Source: Brachypodius melanocephalos (Eukaryota > Chordata > Aves > Passeriformes > Pycnonotidae). Taken from it: a stretch of DNA of 64,000 nucleotides. Below are positions 37,515 to 48,845 of the stretch, one piece after another. The stretch covers positions 5,806,462 through 5,870,461 of the forward strand of contig VZSR01000514.1 in assembly GCA_013398615.1 (NCBI GenBank), read 5' to 3'. The notes below the pieces were generated by a model, which was not told where the DNA came from, ran no database searches, and saw only the letters and a program-made list of their open reading frames with translations. The first letter of the stretch is position 1, and the number at the start of each line of letters is the position of its first letter. The position numbers and the translations under genes were made by a program.

Positions 37515-40060
37515 AATGCCATATGTAAACTTGTATTCTTCTAAGGGCATATACTTTTTAAGACATGCTTAAAGAGGTAATAAAATATCTAAAAATCTTT
37601 TAATATGTTTTAACTGATATACAGTTTTAAAAGACGGAGGGTCTCTAAAACCTGAAGTGTTTTTGAAAGAGAAAATGTTGTTTGAAAAAATATTCTAGGT
37701 TTGGTGTCTCCATATTTAACCTGTTCTTCAACCCCATTGATTTTTGCAAAGGAAATTATTCCAGGAGATATCAGAGGATTCTCAATAGAATGTAACTTGT
37801 AGTGGGCAGGGTGGGAACAGGATGAAAATCCCCATATCCACTGTTACCAACAGAACAGTGATTTTCCTTTTTCCCAAGGTGCAGTTTCAGGAGGTAAACA
37901 GCCTTCAGAGGTTCTGCAAGTATTTACTTTTCTTGTAGATATGTCTGTTTGCTTAGAACATGTCTGTATGCCTATTAATCAATTAGGACATTAATCCCAT
38001 CTCTAAGTAAACAACCATTTAACTGTCCAAATTCACATTACCTGCATTATGGAGCACTGAAGGACCTCTTGTCAGATGGTGGCTGGAACTGGGACCATTT
38101 TTCACCCTGGTGATTTCACTGATTTCACAAATGGCTTGTTTTAGAGTTTCTCCTAAGGCATTGTGCTCTGAATTCTAGCTCTCTATATCCCTCCTAGCCT
38201 TGTGTGTTGTCCCATACCAGTATGGAAGACTAAAGCAGGGACATTGGCCTGTGGGAAGCATCTTTAATCAGTTTGCAGAACTTGGGAGGTCCCTTCCTGC
38301 AAGGTGGCATCTCTGGTACCCAAGATCAGCCCAGGACTTGGGCTGTTGATGCCTGTTTGACTTGGCTTTCTGCCTGGGTCCTTTTCTTTGTCTCTTCTCA
38401 AAAAAATCAGGATGCTGAAGGTGTTTTCTCATGCATTCCCATTGCCAGCTCAGAGCAGAGAGTAACTAAAATGAACAGCTATGCTGCAGATGTCTCTCTC
38501 ACTGCTTAACAGCTCTTTTCTCTCTCTCTGTCTTTTCTACAGAACTGCATTTCCCAACCCTTTTTCCCTTGAGACACCCAGCTGAGCTCCCCCTATAAGT
38601 GTTTAAATCCCCTGCTGTCAGCTCGAGCTCTGCTGATTATCTGGGTCGAGGAGAGCCTGAAAAAACTCAGTGTTCCGAGAGTCTCTTTCCCTTTGCACCT
38701 TACCTTCCCTCCTTCCCATTTTCCACTGCATTTTTGCCCCTTTTGTCTCCATTTAAACCAAATCTGGCTGATGAAGAGCATTGCTGGTGCACTGCATGCA
38801 GGGTGTGCAAGGGGTGTTTCTCCAAGGATTTGTTGCATTTCTTGGCTGTGATGCGCCACCCCTTAGCCAAAAAGACCCGTCATGCCTTGCCTTGACTTCC
38901 TCCCATCTCCCGTCTCCCATCCCTGTGTTCTTCTTCATTTTCTCTCTCTTTCCTCTTCTCCTTTGCACCCTGAGGTGGGTCCTGCCCCTGGGGCTGTGCG
39001 TGTGAGGCACAGCTGTGTCCCTGACACGCTTCTGCACAGCATCCGACAGCGTGTGAGAGGTTAACGTGCAGTGGCATCTGCAGTACGCAGCCCAGATGTT
39101 CCTGCCACCCCCTGCACTCTCTCATGCAATTTGTTCTGTTGCTGATAAAGGTTATGGGCTTGAGATATGGGGGGAGGCAAAGTACTGGATGGGAGGCTAC
39201 CCCTGACCCCCCTGAGCTGGTCTGAACACTCCTGCATGTTCCGTTTGGATGGGCGAGGGGAGGTGTTGGGTCTGGAGGTGGACATCCTCCATCTCAGAGG
39301 AGGATTTCCTTGAGTGAAAGCCTTTCTTTCTCCACAAAACACCTCTCCAGATCTTCTTTGAGCACTGTCCTTGCCTGGGCATCAGAAAGAGGAACTTTGT
39401 GCTTCCCAACTCTCTGTTTTAACGTGCAGGAACACCTCAGCCAACATACTTATAGTTAAAATCCTGTCCAACCTCTGAGATACCCTTTGCCTATCTCTAC
39501 CATGTCTGAAGAGATTGCTCTTTTTTAGTGAGCTCTCAGTTTGACCCAAGTATAACAGGGAGGAAGAGAGGGTTAACAATAATATCTCTAGAACAGAAAC
39601 CTTCCCTACAAATACCAAAGCAATGAGGTAAAAAAAGTTTTCTTCAATAAAATCTTTGAATAAGATTTAACAGGGGCAAAAATAATGTATTTTTCTGTAA
39701 ACTCACTCTGAAAAAATGACCAATCTGTCTTGGCAGAAATTTCCCATATATATTCTTCCTGAAGCAACTATTCTGCATGGAAAAAAACTCAGTCCAAACT
39801 GTTAAAGCCTGACCAAGTGGGTTATAAGCAACCAAAGCAGGTCTTGTGTGGGAAAATCTCACGCAAGCTCAGCAATAGGTGTTGTTAACAGCGCCAGCTA
39901 TAATACACACACACAGAGTTCAGCATGCATCTCCGGAAAGGGTTTTTATGACTGATCAAATATACTTTCCTTGAGAAGTTCCCTTCCAAGTCATGTGCTG
40001 TTGGCTGTGCAAGGCATAGAAATCTCCCCTGGCCTGGCTGCATTCAGGCTGACAATGGGA
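37515..40060. other. Unique sequence, nothing firm
   Basis: Pyrimidine-rich stretches occur at 38515-38535 and 38880-38970. No gene or interspersed repeat is recognised. Confidence 0.4.
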
Positions 40061-40295
40061 GCCGTGTTGGTCCCGAGGCGGCCGCGGCGCTCGCGGGGAA
40101 GCCGGGCTCGCTCTACAATGTCAGACACTTTTTATGGGCTACATTTTTCAAAACACCGCAGGCGGAAAGAGGGAGCATTATCTGCTAAACACTCCAGGGA
40201 GGGCGTTTGTGGATTTCTCAAGGGGGCTCAGAGCTACTGATCTGAAAAGATGCTGAAGCCCCATTGTGCGCTCTGCTGTGCCTGATTTGCATGGC
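40061..40295. promoter_or_regulatory. CpG burst followed by octamer-containing unique block
   Basis: 40061-40115 is extremely CpG-dense (GGCGGCCGCGGCGC with a NotI-type GCGGCCGC at 40078-40085). It is followed by an even, unique block ending in an octamer ATTTGCAT at 40285-40292. The burst is about 55 bp, too short for a CpG island. A distal regulatory element or an unannotated first exon or promoter are possibilities, and neither is proven. Confidence 0.25.
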
Positions 40296-41065
40296 TGGAA
40301 GAGGGGGGGTAAGAAAATGGACTCCGTGTCAGAACCTGAGACAATAGACAAGAGTCGGAAACAGCCTGAAGTTTGTAGGAAAAAATCCTTTCCTCTGTTT
40401 TATCTTTGTCAGGATAGAGTTTGGCCTGGGGACTGTAGGATTATGCCTGAGGGTCGAGCCAAGAGATTTCCACCTCTGCTCTTCTGGGTGACACCCGTGC
40501 TCTGAGAACATGCTGCAGGGAGGAGGAAAACTCATTTCAACCTCACTGGATTCCTGGAATGTTCAAATGTCCTGAAAAACTGTTTTAGTAGGTTATTCTC
40601 CTAGTTCTTCCACAAATGGCTTATTAGTAACTTTGTTTGGATTTGCACTGCCTCAAGCTAAGCAAAGTCAGTATTTTTCAGTCTGCATGTTGGGTATTAC
40701 TGTGTTCTGGTTCAAGGAAAAGCCTGGAATTCCAGAAACACAGAGTGCCAAGTCACAAGTGTGAAGAAGGATGTTCCTTGTGCAACTCAATATCCTGATT
40801 TAGAGGGGCTGCTGGAGGAGGGATCAGCACACCTTTTCTCCAGGCCTGCTTCACTTGTGGCTTGCAGAGTGCATGACTAGCCAGGTTGATATTTTTAGAG
40901 ACATTTCTCCAAGTGTACATGAGCATTTGGGAGCTAGCATTGGATCCCTTCAACATTACATGGAATTTCCAAAGACCCTCCTCCCCCTGTACAATAGACA
41001 GTAAAGCCCTGCCTGTTTCTGTTTAACCTAACCCTGAGCAAACAGGTACAGAAGTTTTGGAAATG
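40296..41065. other. Unique sequence, nothing recognised
   Basis: No repeat, exon or RNA gene supported. Confidence 0.4.
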
Positions 41066-41132
41066 CATTCCCTGGAAGAGTATCTTCCAGGGAATGACAA
41101 GTCTCCTTGATAAGGAGATGGCAAGGGTTGCC
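41066..41132. repeat. Three consecutive stem-loops
   Basis: The first is a perfect 14-bp inverted repeat, CATTCCCTGGAAGA (41066-41079) and its complement (41083-41096) around GTA. The second has 7-bp arms TCTCCTT (41102-41108) and AAGGAGA (41112-41118) around GAT. The third has 5-bp arms GGCAA (41120-41124) and TTGCC (41128-41132) around GGG. All three loops are 3 nt and the stems are almost contiguous. The family and function are unknown. Confidence 0.9.
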
Positions 41133-44100
41133 CGTGATGGGACATCTATGGGCAGAAGAACTGGGCAGAAATCAGGACTGGGATGCAGGAAAAGTGGATC
41201 TCTACTTCTCGGGTCTCTGCTCTGCTTCCTTGCATGAAGAATAGTGCTAATAACCTTATTGAGCAGAGACCACACATGCAACAACACCATGCCTGGGGTT
41301 AGCTGTAGTCCGGCTTTTCTGAGTCAACACAACCCAGAGGAGTCCCCAGACTGGAATCTGGCCCCTGGGAGTCTGGAGGTTGGACAAGCATGTAGGACAC
41401 CTCCTTGCTTCATGATAGGCAGTTCAGAGCATCCAAACTTCATGTGGCTCCCTGCACTGAGCCCCGACACCAGTCTTTGCAAGGTTTGCACTTTGCTGGT
41501 TCAAACCTGCCCACCTGCTGGTGCTCTGAACCTCCTTCTGTAAAGAGGAATGAAAGGTACAGTTTCACTTAAGTCTGCTTCCACGAAGGCAAAATGGAAA
41601 TTGTTTCATCTTCAGGGTTTCATTAAGTCTCATAAGAATTACATAAAACTCCCTCTCGCTGACTTTCCGAGGAGAAATCCTTTGCCTTTGTGTATTTATA
41701 CTTGCAATGGATGCAGCCCTAAAAATGAGCTTGGATTTATTATTCATTATGTTTATAATGGCACAGATGTGTGCAGAACTGAGCAATGGGGAGCAGTAAA
41801 TCAGCCAAAACTCTTCTCATTCCTGCTCTTTCTATAGCATTTTCTACCTCACTGGGGAATTTTAACTGCTACAGAGTTTCTGCGCAAGAACTGGCAGACC
41901 AGAGAAACAAGAAGCAAGGTTAGGTTGTGAGATGTCTATGTAGGTCATTATCTTTTTTGAGAGAAATGCTGGAATAAGAGATTTCAGAATTAAATTACAT
42001 TTGGCTATTACATGATCTGTGGTTTTTACCAGAACCTTCACCTTTGTTTGGTGTCTGGACTTTTCATAGCTAAAATATTTAAATATACATGTTCTCTTTT
42101 CCTTCCAGAAAAAAGAAAAAGGCATGAAATTACTTTAAATTCAACTTTGTAGTACAATATTCTGTGTTTCCACCATGTTTGTTAATAATTGCTTAAAATT
42201 TTCATTATCCCCACGAATCCTGAGCAGTGAGAGTGCACTACATTGTGACCAACACTTCACTTTAAAATAAAAAAATCCAGATATGTTTAAACCTTTCTTC
42301 CTCCCTGAGAGCCAAGAACATGCCTTGACTGTGGAGCAGGAGATATTTTATTTCGGCAATTCTTAAATGGAGAAACACACAATTGATTCAGTAGCAGAAG
42401 TGTGAAATCATTTACACAGAGAACAGCCAACTGAGGCCATAATGCCACTGCTCCTGGAGTGTCCATGCCTGAAAACAAGCCCAGCTTGTCATTTATAATC
42501 ATTTTCTACCCTCTCAATAGGCAAACAACGCATTTGTCAAAATCTTACGCTGATGCTTTCAGATTTAGTTCATTAGCCCTCATTGTGTCGGTGGGGATGG
42601 ATCACTGCAAACCAACACCAAACAGGCTCCTTATTTTATATTAATTGTGTGCCGGCAGTAGCAGGGAAACTGTATCTTTTCCTCTTATTTCTTTATATAG
42701 TTTCAGGGTATTTTGTCAGTTCCAGGGGGCAGAAGTAAACCCTCTGTCCCAATATTTTGTACTGGGATCCAGGATATTTGGTTGGTTTAAACACAGTTCC
42801 TGCTTCTGTTTCTAAACCCTTTGATTTGGCTTGTTGCTAGAAAAGCCAGAAATCCTATACCTTAGGGGCTGATTTGCTCTAGACATCACCAAAGCAGCTG
42901 CCCCTTGAGAAAAAGTATCCTGAATTTCTTGGCTACCTCCTCTCCTCTTCTATTGTCTCTGAACTTGTCCATACTGGAATTCAGTGCTGAGTTTAGCTGT
43001 AAAACTCAGTGTAAATACATTTTCACCCACCCCACCATGCTTCCAGCAACACTGCCAGTTTTGGAAGTGGGGAGGACAAGCACATTCCCAGTCAGTGCTG
43101 ATCCATATAGGGGTGAGCTGCAGCGTTGGTAGAGTAGTGTGCTCTTAATAAACTTAATAAATTAAAGGTGACTTTAAACCAAGGCATGAGTGGGAAAGGA
43201 GGAGGTGGCATTCATCCACGACATGGAAAGCAGACTGCATTTTCCTCAGGCTTTCAATTGTTCCAGCTGCTGGCAAACTCCTACCTCTCTGAACTGTCCT
43301 TTCCTTGGTTTAGTTTCCCTAATTCAGTTGGCACACCCAACACTCCATCCATTGCTCCATCTCCTCTCATGGCTGCAGTTGGAATTCCAGGTGATGTGTT
43401 TGGGAGTTCCCACTGCCACGCAGAGGAGGGTTGTGGAGAGGACATCCTCTCAGAAGGCCTGGTATTTTTGAAAATAAATGTGTAGGGAAAATCTACAGGG
43501 AAAAATTAGTTCACTTTGCTAAGCTCTAGAGAGACAAAAAAAAAAGTAAATTACTTTCTCTAGTGATAGATAGCTTGAGGTCTCTGAAGCTAACATGTTT
43601 AACAAGGTCTATTAAAAAATCACTTAGCATATCAACTATCATACTTCTAAAGGCAATATTAGCTCTTGTGGCACGTTGTCGTAACAAAGTGCTGTTCAAG
43701 GATGCATCATCTCTTCTGCACACTCAGTAAGGAAGATGAATTTTTTTGTCAAACATCTATCCAGAGGTCTTGGGTCTGACTGAGGGAACTGCTGTGGTCA
43801 GCACATGCAGCAATCCTTCCTCTCCATGCCCAATTATCTTCCAGGGAATAGCTTACACACATGTTGGAACCAAGGCATTCAGCAAAAGCAAGATTCCGAA
43901 TTTGAGAACAGATGAGGATCTCTTGGGCACTTACCAAACACAAGATTTCTGCTATTTTATCTGCCATCATGTTCAAACCATGCTCTTCTCTTGTGGGAAG
44001 AAGATGTTTCATAGTTTAGAAAAGATGCATGAAAGTTTAGAGAGGCATTCTGTGATCAAAACAACATGGTTGCTAATCCAGCAGGACTGAAACACCTGAA

Positions 44101-45755
44101 ATATGCTGTTGACAATTTTGTCATATGTTTACATGTTGAGAATTCATGCTTGTGTTTGTAAAGAACGTATTTTCTTCTCTCTGCTGTACATAGAGCAGAA
44201 GTTTCCACTTAACTTTGTGCAGTGATGCCCTGGTCATCTTCCAGAGTGGTCACAGTTAGTTTAGAAACCAGAAATGATGCCTCCCACTGTGCCTGGCACT
44301 GCATTCATCAGCAATGAAACTCCACATGACTTTATGTGACTGCATGACAAACTTTGTCATGCTCTTGGAGTTATGGGACATCTAATTGGATGAGGAAATA
44401 ATTTATATTATCACTAGATGGGTCACACCTCAGAGTGTTTGCTGCAAAGTGTAACCACCACCACCACTCTGCTCACAAAGATGGACAAAGTCATTTGTGG
44501 ACTAGTGGAAACAACAGAAATTCAGCCAAAACCCAGGTCTTTTGCTGCTGCACAGGTTTTCGAATCAGGGAGTGAAAACTTCACTAACAACTCTTTTAGT
44601 GTAAAGTACCATGTCTACACAGATTTCTACAGATAACATTTGCAATGAGGTTTTACCCAGCATGGCCACCCCTGTATCTGATATGGCCATTCTCACATAA
44701 ACCATTGGCTTTCATTTGTTTCCTAGCTGAATTTTTCTGCTTCAGTGGGAACTATTTTTGGGACAGGACATATACAGAAAGTCCTTGAAAGACAGAGGAA
44801 ATCCCATGGATCCTGTTTTATAGTTTGTGTTTAGTGTTGCCACAGAAAATGTGAGAAAATTCTCTCCTATCATCTATCAGTGTATAGACAGGATCCTCAG
44901 ACTACAGTCCTGAAAGATTTATGGTTAAGCAAAAGCAACATTTTCTTCATGGAAATGAGCTAAAGCAATAAACAGATGAAAAAAGCTTTTATTAGAGAAG
45001 GATACATCTAGCCGGAAGTCTGGGAAATCCTGATTTAATCTACTGCTCTGGAGGGATGGTGCCAAATCTTGGATGGAGTGAAACCCATGCTGTTTTAATT
45101 CTCTGTTCAAAAATGCACATACAGTAGCAGGAACACAGCACTTATCTCATCTAACCAAGAGCCAGGCTTAGCTGAAAGAACCCTTTAGAGTTGTCAGTTT
45201 ATCCAGCTGATGGTTGGAATTGTGGTGAGCGTATCATAAAGTGGAACTGAGTGCACGCACACTTCTTAAAAATGCCTCTTTTTTTACTTGAAACATCCCA
45301 AAACCACGCTTTTCTTGTGAGATTTGATCTGCTTCCTGCTTCAAAGTCAGCAAGATAATAGAGAACCCTTGTGTTTGGGGTGTAGTGGTGTCCCTGATCT
45401 CCAAAGAGATACTTGAAGTATTTTGCCCAAAATGACAAGTGTCCACAACTTTTGTGTGTTGACGATTTCACTTCTACAGTCTGAAATCTTCACATCCCCC
45501 AAAAAGAAACCATGGCTTGCTCAAAATAAAACTCATTGTCATGGATGGGAGAAGTCACTACTTCTGACCTCACTGGTTAGAAATGACCACATTACTGGAG
45601 TTATAAAGTTCAGCTGTTGAGGGAAATACTCATGACTGAAGAAAACTCCAGACTTTCTCTGGCTGAAACTTCACATAATTCAGGGCCAGGAACAAGCCAG
45701 ACCCATCAAGGGTTGGTGCCAAGTTGAGTGACAGCCAGGCAGGCTCATGAGCTGC
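41133..45755. other. Unique sequence, nothing firm
   Basis: 41620-41770 and 42340-42660 are even AT-rich blocks with homeodomain-type words and might be conserved. A short ACC run lies at 44455-44466. No gene or interspersed repeat is supported. Confidence 0.35.
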
Positions 45756-46005
45756 CTTTTTGTAATGTGTAATCTTAGCACAACGCTGTTCTGTCCCATG
45801 ACTGAAGCTCCTGGGTGCTATTAATGTGCATACACTGGTAAGAATTTAAATGCTGAAGCAGCTAAACTAATTGGAAAACAGAACAGATCAATTCTCCATG
45901 CAGTTCTTCTGAATATGTCCCAAGCTAATTGATTGCTATCAACACTAGCATTATCAGACCTTTATACTCACGGTGTGATATTGATCTGAGAAATGGCTGG
46001 AATTG
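45756..46005. promoter_or_regulatory. Candidate conserved non-coding block (speculative)
   Basis: Contains CTAATTGG near 45866, CTAATTGATTGCTATCAA at 45925-45942, which resembles composite HOX/PBX-type sites, and several further AT cores in otherwise even unique sequence. The call rests on motif style only. Confidence 0.15.
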
Positions 46006-47350
46006 TTAAGTTTTAGCAATATTTGAAAATTTGAAATGCAGGAAAAAAAGTCAATAAAATTTATTGGTGTTTTCCTGTTAGTTTTCAGCCAGCTAAAAAA
46101 TTGCATTTCTGGACATAGGAGGGGATGTATTTTATTTTCTTCCTTCCATGTCCTGTTAAACTAGTTCTAGAGGATAAATTTTTTTCAGAGTGAACAGAAA
46201 ACTGGTTGCCTTCTTATATTGGTTTTAAGATGAAAATTTTTTATTTATTTCAGTAAGGAAGAAAGCATGAAGCAATAATCAACCTAGAAAAGTTCACTAT
46301 TTAATCTTCTCTCTTCTTCACAGATCCTGTTCCCATTGCAAATAAAATACATTCACTAAAAAGCATCTGACTTATAGATTGAAATTATTAATGACAAAAA
46401 TGAAGCTGAAACTTTGCTGAGTTTTCTCAACACTGACAGATAAAAATGTATACCTGTCTTTAATCTGAAATTATTTAACCCTGAACACTATCCTTTCTTG
46501 CAGCACATCCCTCTGGATGAGCCTAGCAGTCTCAAGCTCACCTGAAGAAACAGCAAGGAAGGGGAGTTGTTAAAAAAACTAGTTACAGGTACCTTAAAAT
46601 AAATGCAGATTAACCTGGATTTGAGGTGTTCTTTTTCTTTTTAAAACTAATCACCACCACATTCTCACAGTTACACAAACAGCAGCCCATTATATAGTGA
46701 GCACTCAATGGTCCTTACGAGAGCTACACAAAAGACTGATCTTTTCTAAGGCTTGTAAGAATTTATCATCACTGTCATCCTTAAATTTACTCTTCTATTG
46801 GAATTTCCTCCTTGCTTGACAACTGCTTTTTCCTTCCATCTATCACAATTTAGAGTGACTAATCAGGTTAGTCACAAACCCTTCAGAAATTTACCCTCCA
46901 GGGCACTTTTTATTTTAGCTTGGGGAGGAAAGCATTTCAATTTGCAACATTTAACAGGCGCCTCTCTGCAGTAGCCATGAGGGCTTCTCTTTAGTTCAGA
47001 TTTACATATGCAAATTAACCAAACATCAGTTCACTTATACAAAAGGGTGAGATGTAAAGAAAATGATCTGGAGATTGGAGAATGAGAAGCTAGTTCAGAA
47101 GATCTGTCTCTGCTCTGCTACAGCATCATTCCATGGCCTGCAGCACTATAAAGTGGATGTAATAGGCTGGACATTGATAGTCATCAGTTAATTGGTCTAT
47201 AGGGCAGATAAAACCTGTAAAAAACTATTATCAAGTTTTTTAAGAGGTAAAGTCTATTTCAAAGCTTCTGTTCAATGAAGAGAAGCAATGAAACTGCAAA
47301 CAACATTTGTTTCACTTCTGAGACCTCACAAATGATGCAGGTATAGCACC
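46006..47350. other. Unique AT-rich sequence
   Basis: No feature recognised before the nested LINE begins. Confidence 0.4.
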
Positions 47351-47354
47351 TGGG

Positions 47355-47840
47355 ATTTTTGGGGTCACTGAATTGTAGAAAAGCAGATGGGCAGGAATCC
47401 CTGACCCAGTTCCTAACAAAAGTTTATCTAATCCATGGATTCCTAAAGTGCAACCCACAGATTCTTGCTTTCCTGTAGAGCATTTCTAGGAGGTGTGTGG
47501 CGGGGTGTGTCTCAGGCAAATCTGAACATGAGAAATCCCATTAACATTGGGCTATACCTGCTGTATGTGAAGCCCTGTGAGGTGCAATGTTAGGAGTCCA
47601 CAGACTGGAAAAGGCTAAAAATTAATCATGCAACCTCTGCTTAAAGACTGCCTATGATATGAAATGTAGCCAGCTCCCAAGATAATGCATTTCTGGTCTT
47701 TTCCCTTTTAACAGGTAAAATACTTTTCCTAATATCTAGCCTTTGCTTGAAGATCATTATTTCTTGTCCTGCCCTTGGTGGCTGTGAGGAATAGCATGTT
47801 CCTTTTCTCTTTGCAGAGCTCTTTTACATATATGAAGAGT
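47355..47840 (-). mobile_element. Ancient CR1/L3-like LINE, 3' part (outer element, first piece)
   Basis: The plus strand is antisense LINE sequence. A tail-like zone lies near 47362-47400 (GAATTGTAGAAAAGC). Then come ACCTCTGCTTAAAGACTGCC near 47633, TTTTCCTAATATCTAGCC near 47723, ATTTCTTGTCCTGCCC near 47758 and TTTTACATATATGAAGAGTG near 47822. This order matches the 3' portion of CR1/L3-type elements after the reverse-transcriptase domain. The match is interrupted in the middle (about 47490-47610). The copy continues at 48700 after a plus-strand insertion. Confidence 0.75.
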
Positions 47841-47859
47841 GAGTACCAAGGAATTGTTC

Positions 47860-48696
47860 TACAAATACATTTATCATAAGATGAAAAGAGAAAGGTATTG
47901 CCAGCTGATACCAAGGGGGTGAAGTGTTTAAAGCCTTTTTTTGTATCAGTGTTCATTTAAAAGATCAGTTGAGAGCAGGAGGCTAAAAGTATTGGAAAAT
48001 GAATTGAAAAAGGATGGAAGTTCAGCACAGAATAACGAAAGAAGTGAGAAAATTAGATAAGCTTCATGTTTTATAATTGGATGAACCTGATGATCTTTAT
48101 CCTAGAATATTTTGAAAGTGGACTGAAAAGATCTTAGACACCTGTGGTTACCTTTGAGAAGGCAGGAAAAGCTAAGATACCAGGAAACTGGAAAAGGGCA
48201 AACCTATCTTCATACAGAAGAAGGGAAAACAGAGGAACATGGGAATTACAGACCAGCTTGTCTGTATTTTCAGCTCCAGCAAATATCAAGCAATTTAGTT
48301 GTTTGGACACATTTGGGAAAAGAAGAAGAACAGTCAGTGTGGGCTTGTCAAGAAAAAAATCATGTAATCTTATTTCCTTTTGCATGGGAGTGGTGAACAG
48401 AAATGAAAATCTGATTTTGTTTGGGAAATGACAATGGCTGATAAGGTGATAGGCCTTAAACTGAAAAAAGAATGATTCAGAATGATAAGAAAACTCTTCA
48501 CTAGTGTCACTCATGAAGCAGTAAACCAGGCTGTCTTGGGAGCTTGTAGACTGTGCAGCACTGGAGGTCTCTATGAACAGGTCAGAGCAATGTCTATCAG
48601 CAGATTTAGATATTGCTGAGATTTTTCCAGGGGGAGAGGAATGGATTCAATGACCTCCAAAGATCCCCCTTAGCCTTATGTTTCTGTGTCTGTCTC
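47860..48696 (+). mobile_element. Ancient CR1/L3-like LINE inserted in the opposite orientation (inner element)
   Basis: Sense ORF2 remnants appear in order. AATTAGATAAGCTTCATG and then GATGAACCTGATGATC and TATCCTAGAATATTTTG lie between 48050 and 48115, in the linker before the reverse transcriptase. AACTGGAAAAGGGCAAACC lies near 48185 and GGAATTACAGACCAGCTTG near 48243; these correspond to the reverse-transcriptase segment that reads like W-K-A ... N-Y-R-P. GTGTGGGCTTGTCAAG follows near 48338. The copy then jumps at about 48420 to the element's 3' end: GAAAACTCTTCAC, GGGGGAGAGGAATGGATTC, AATGACCTCCAAAGATCCCC. The middle and late reverse-transcriptase region is missing, so there is an internal deletion of more than a kilobase relative to a full element. 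All frames are broken. Confidence 0.7.
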
Positions 48697-48845
48697 CTGC
48701 AAACTTCCTCTTCTCTAGATGGAAAAAACTTCATTCTTTCTGTCTCTCCTCATATCTTCTGTTCCCCAGGTCTCTGATCACTCCTGGTTTATCTCTCCTA
48801 AATGCTTTACAGTTGCCACACTCCTTTCTTGGAGTGTGATGTTAA
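48697..48845 (-). mobile_element. Ancient CR1/L3-like LINE (outer element, second piece)
   Basis: Antisense LINE words resume exactly where the first piece stopped: AACTTCCTCTTCTCTAGATG, TCTCTCCTCATATCTTCTG, GGTCTCTGATCACTCCTGG, then TTTCTTGGAGTGTGATG. In CR1/L3 elements this segment directly follows the one ending at 47840. The pair is therefore one copy split by the plus-strand insertion. Confidence 0.7.
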
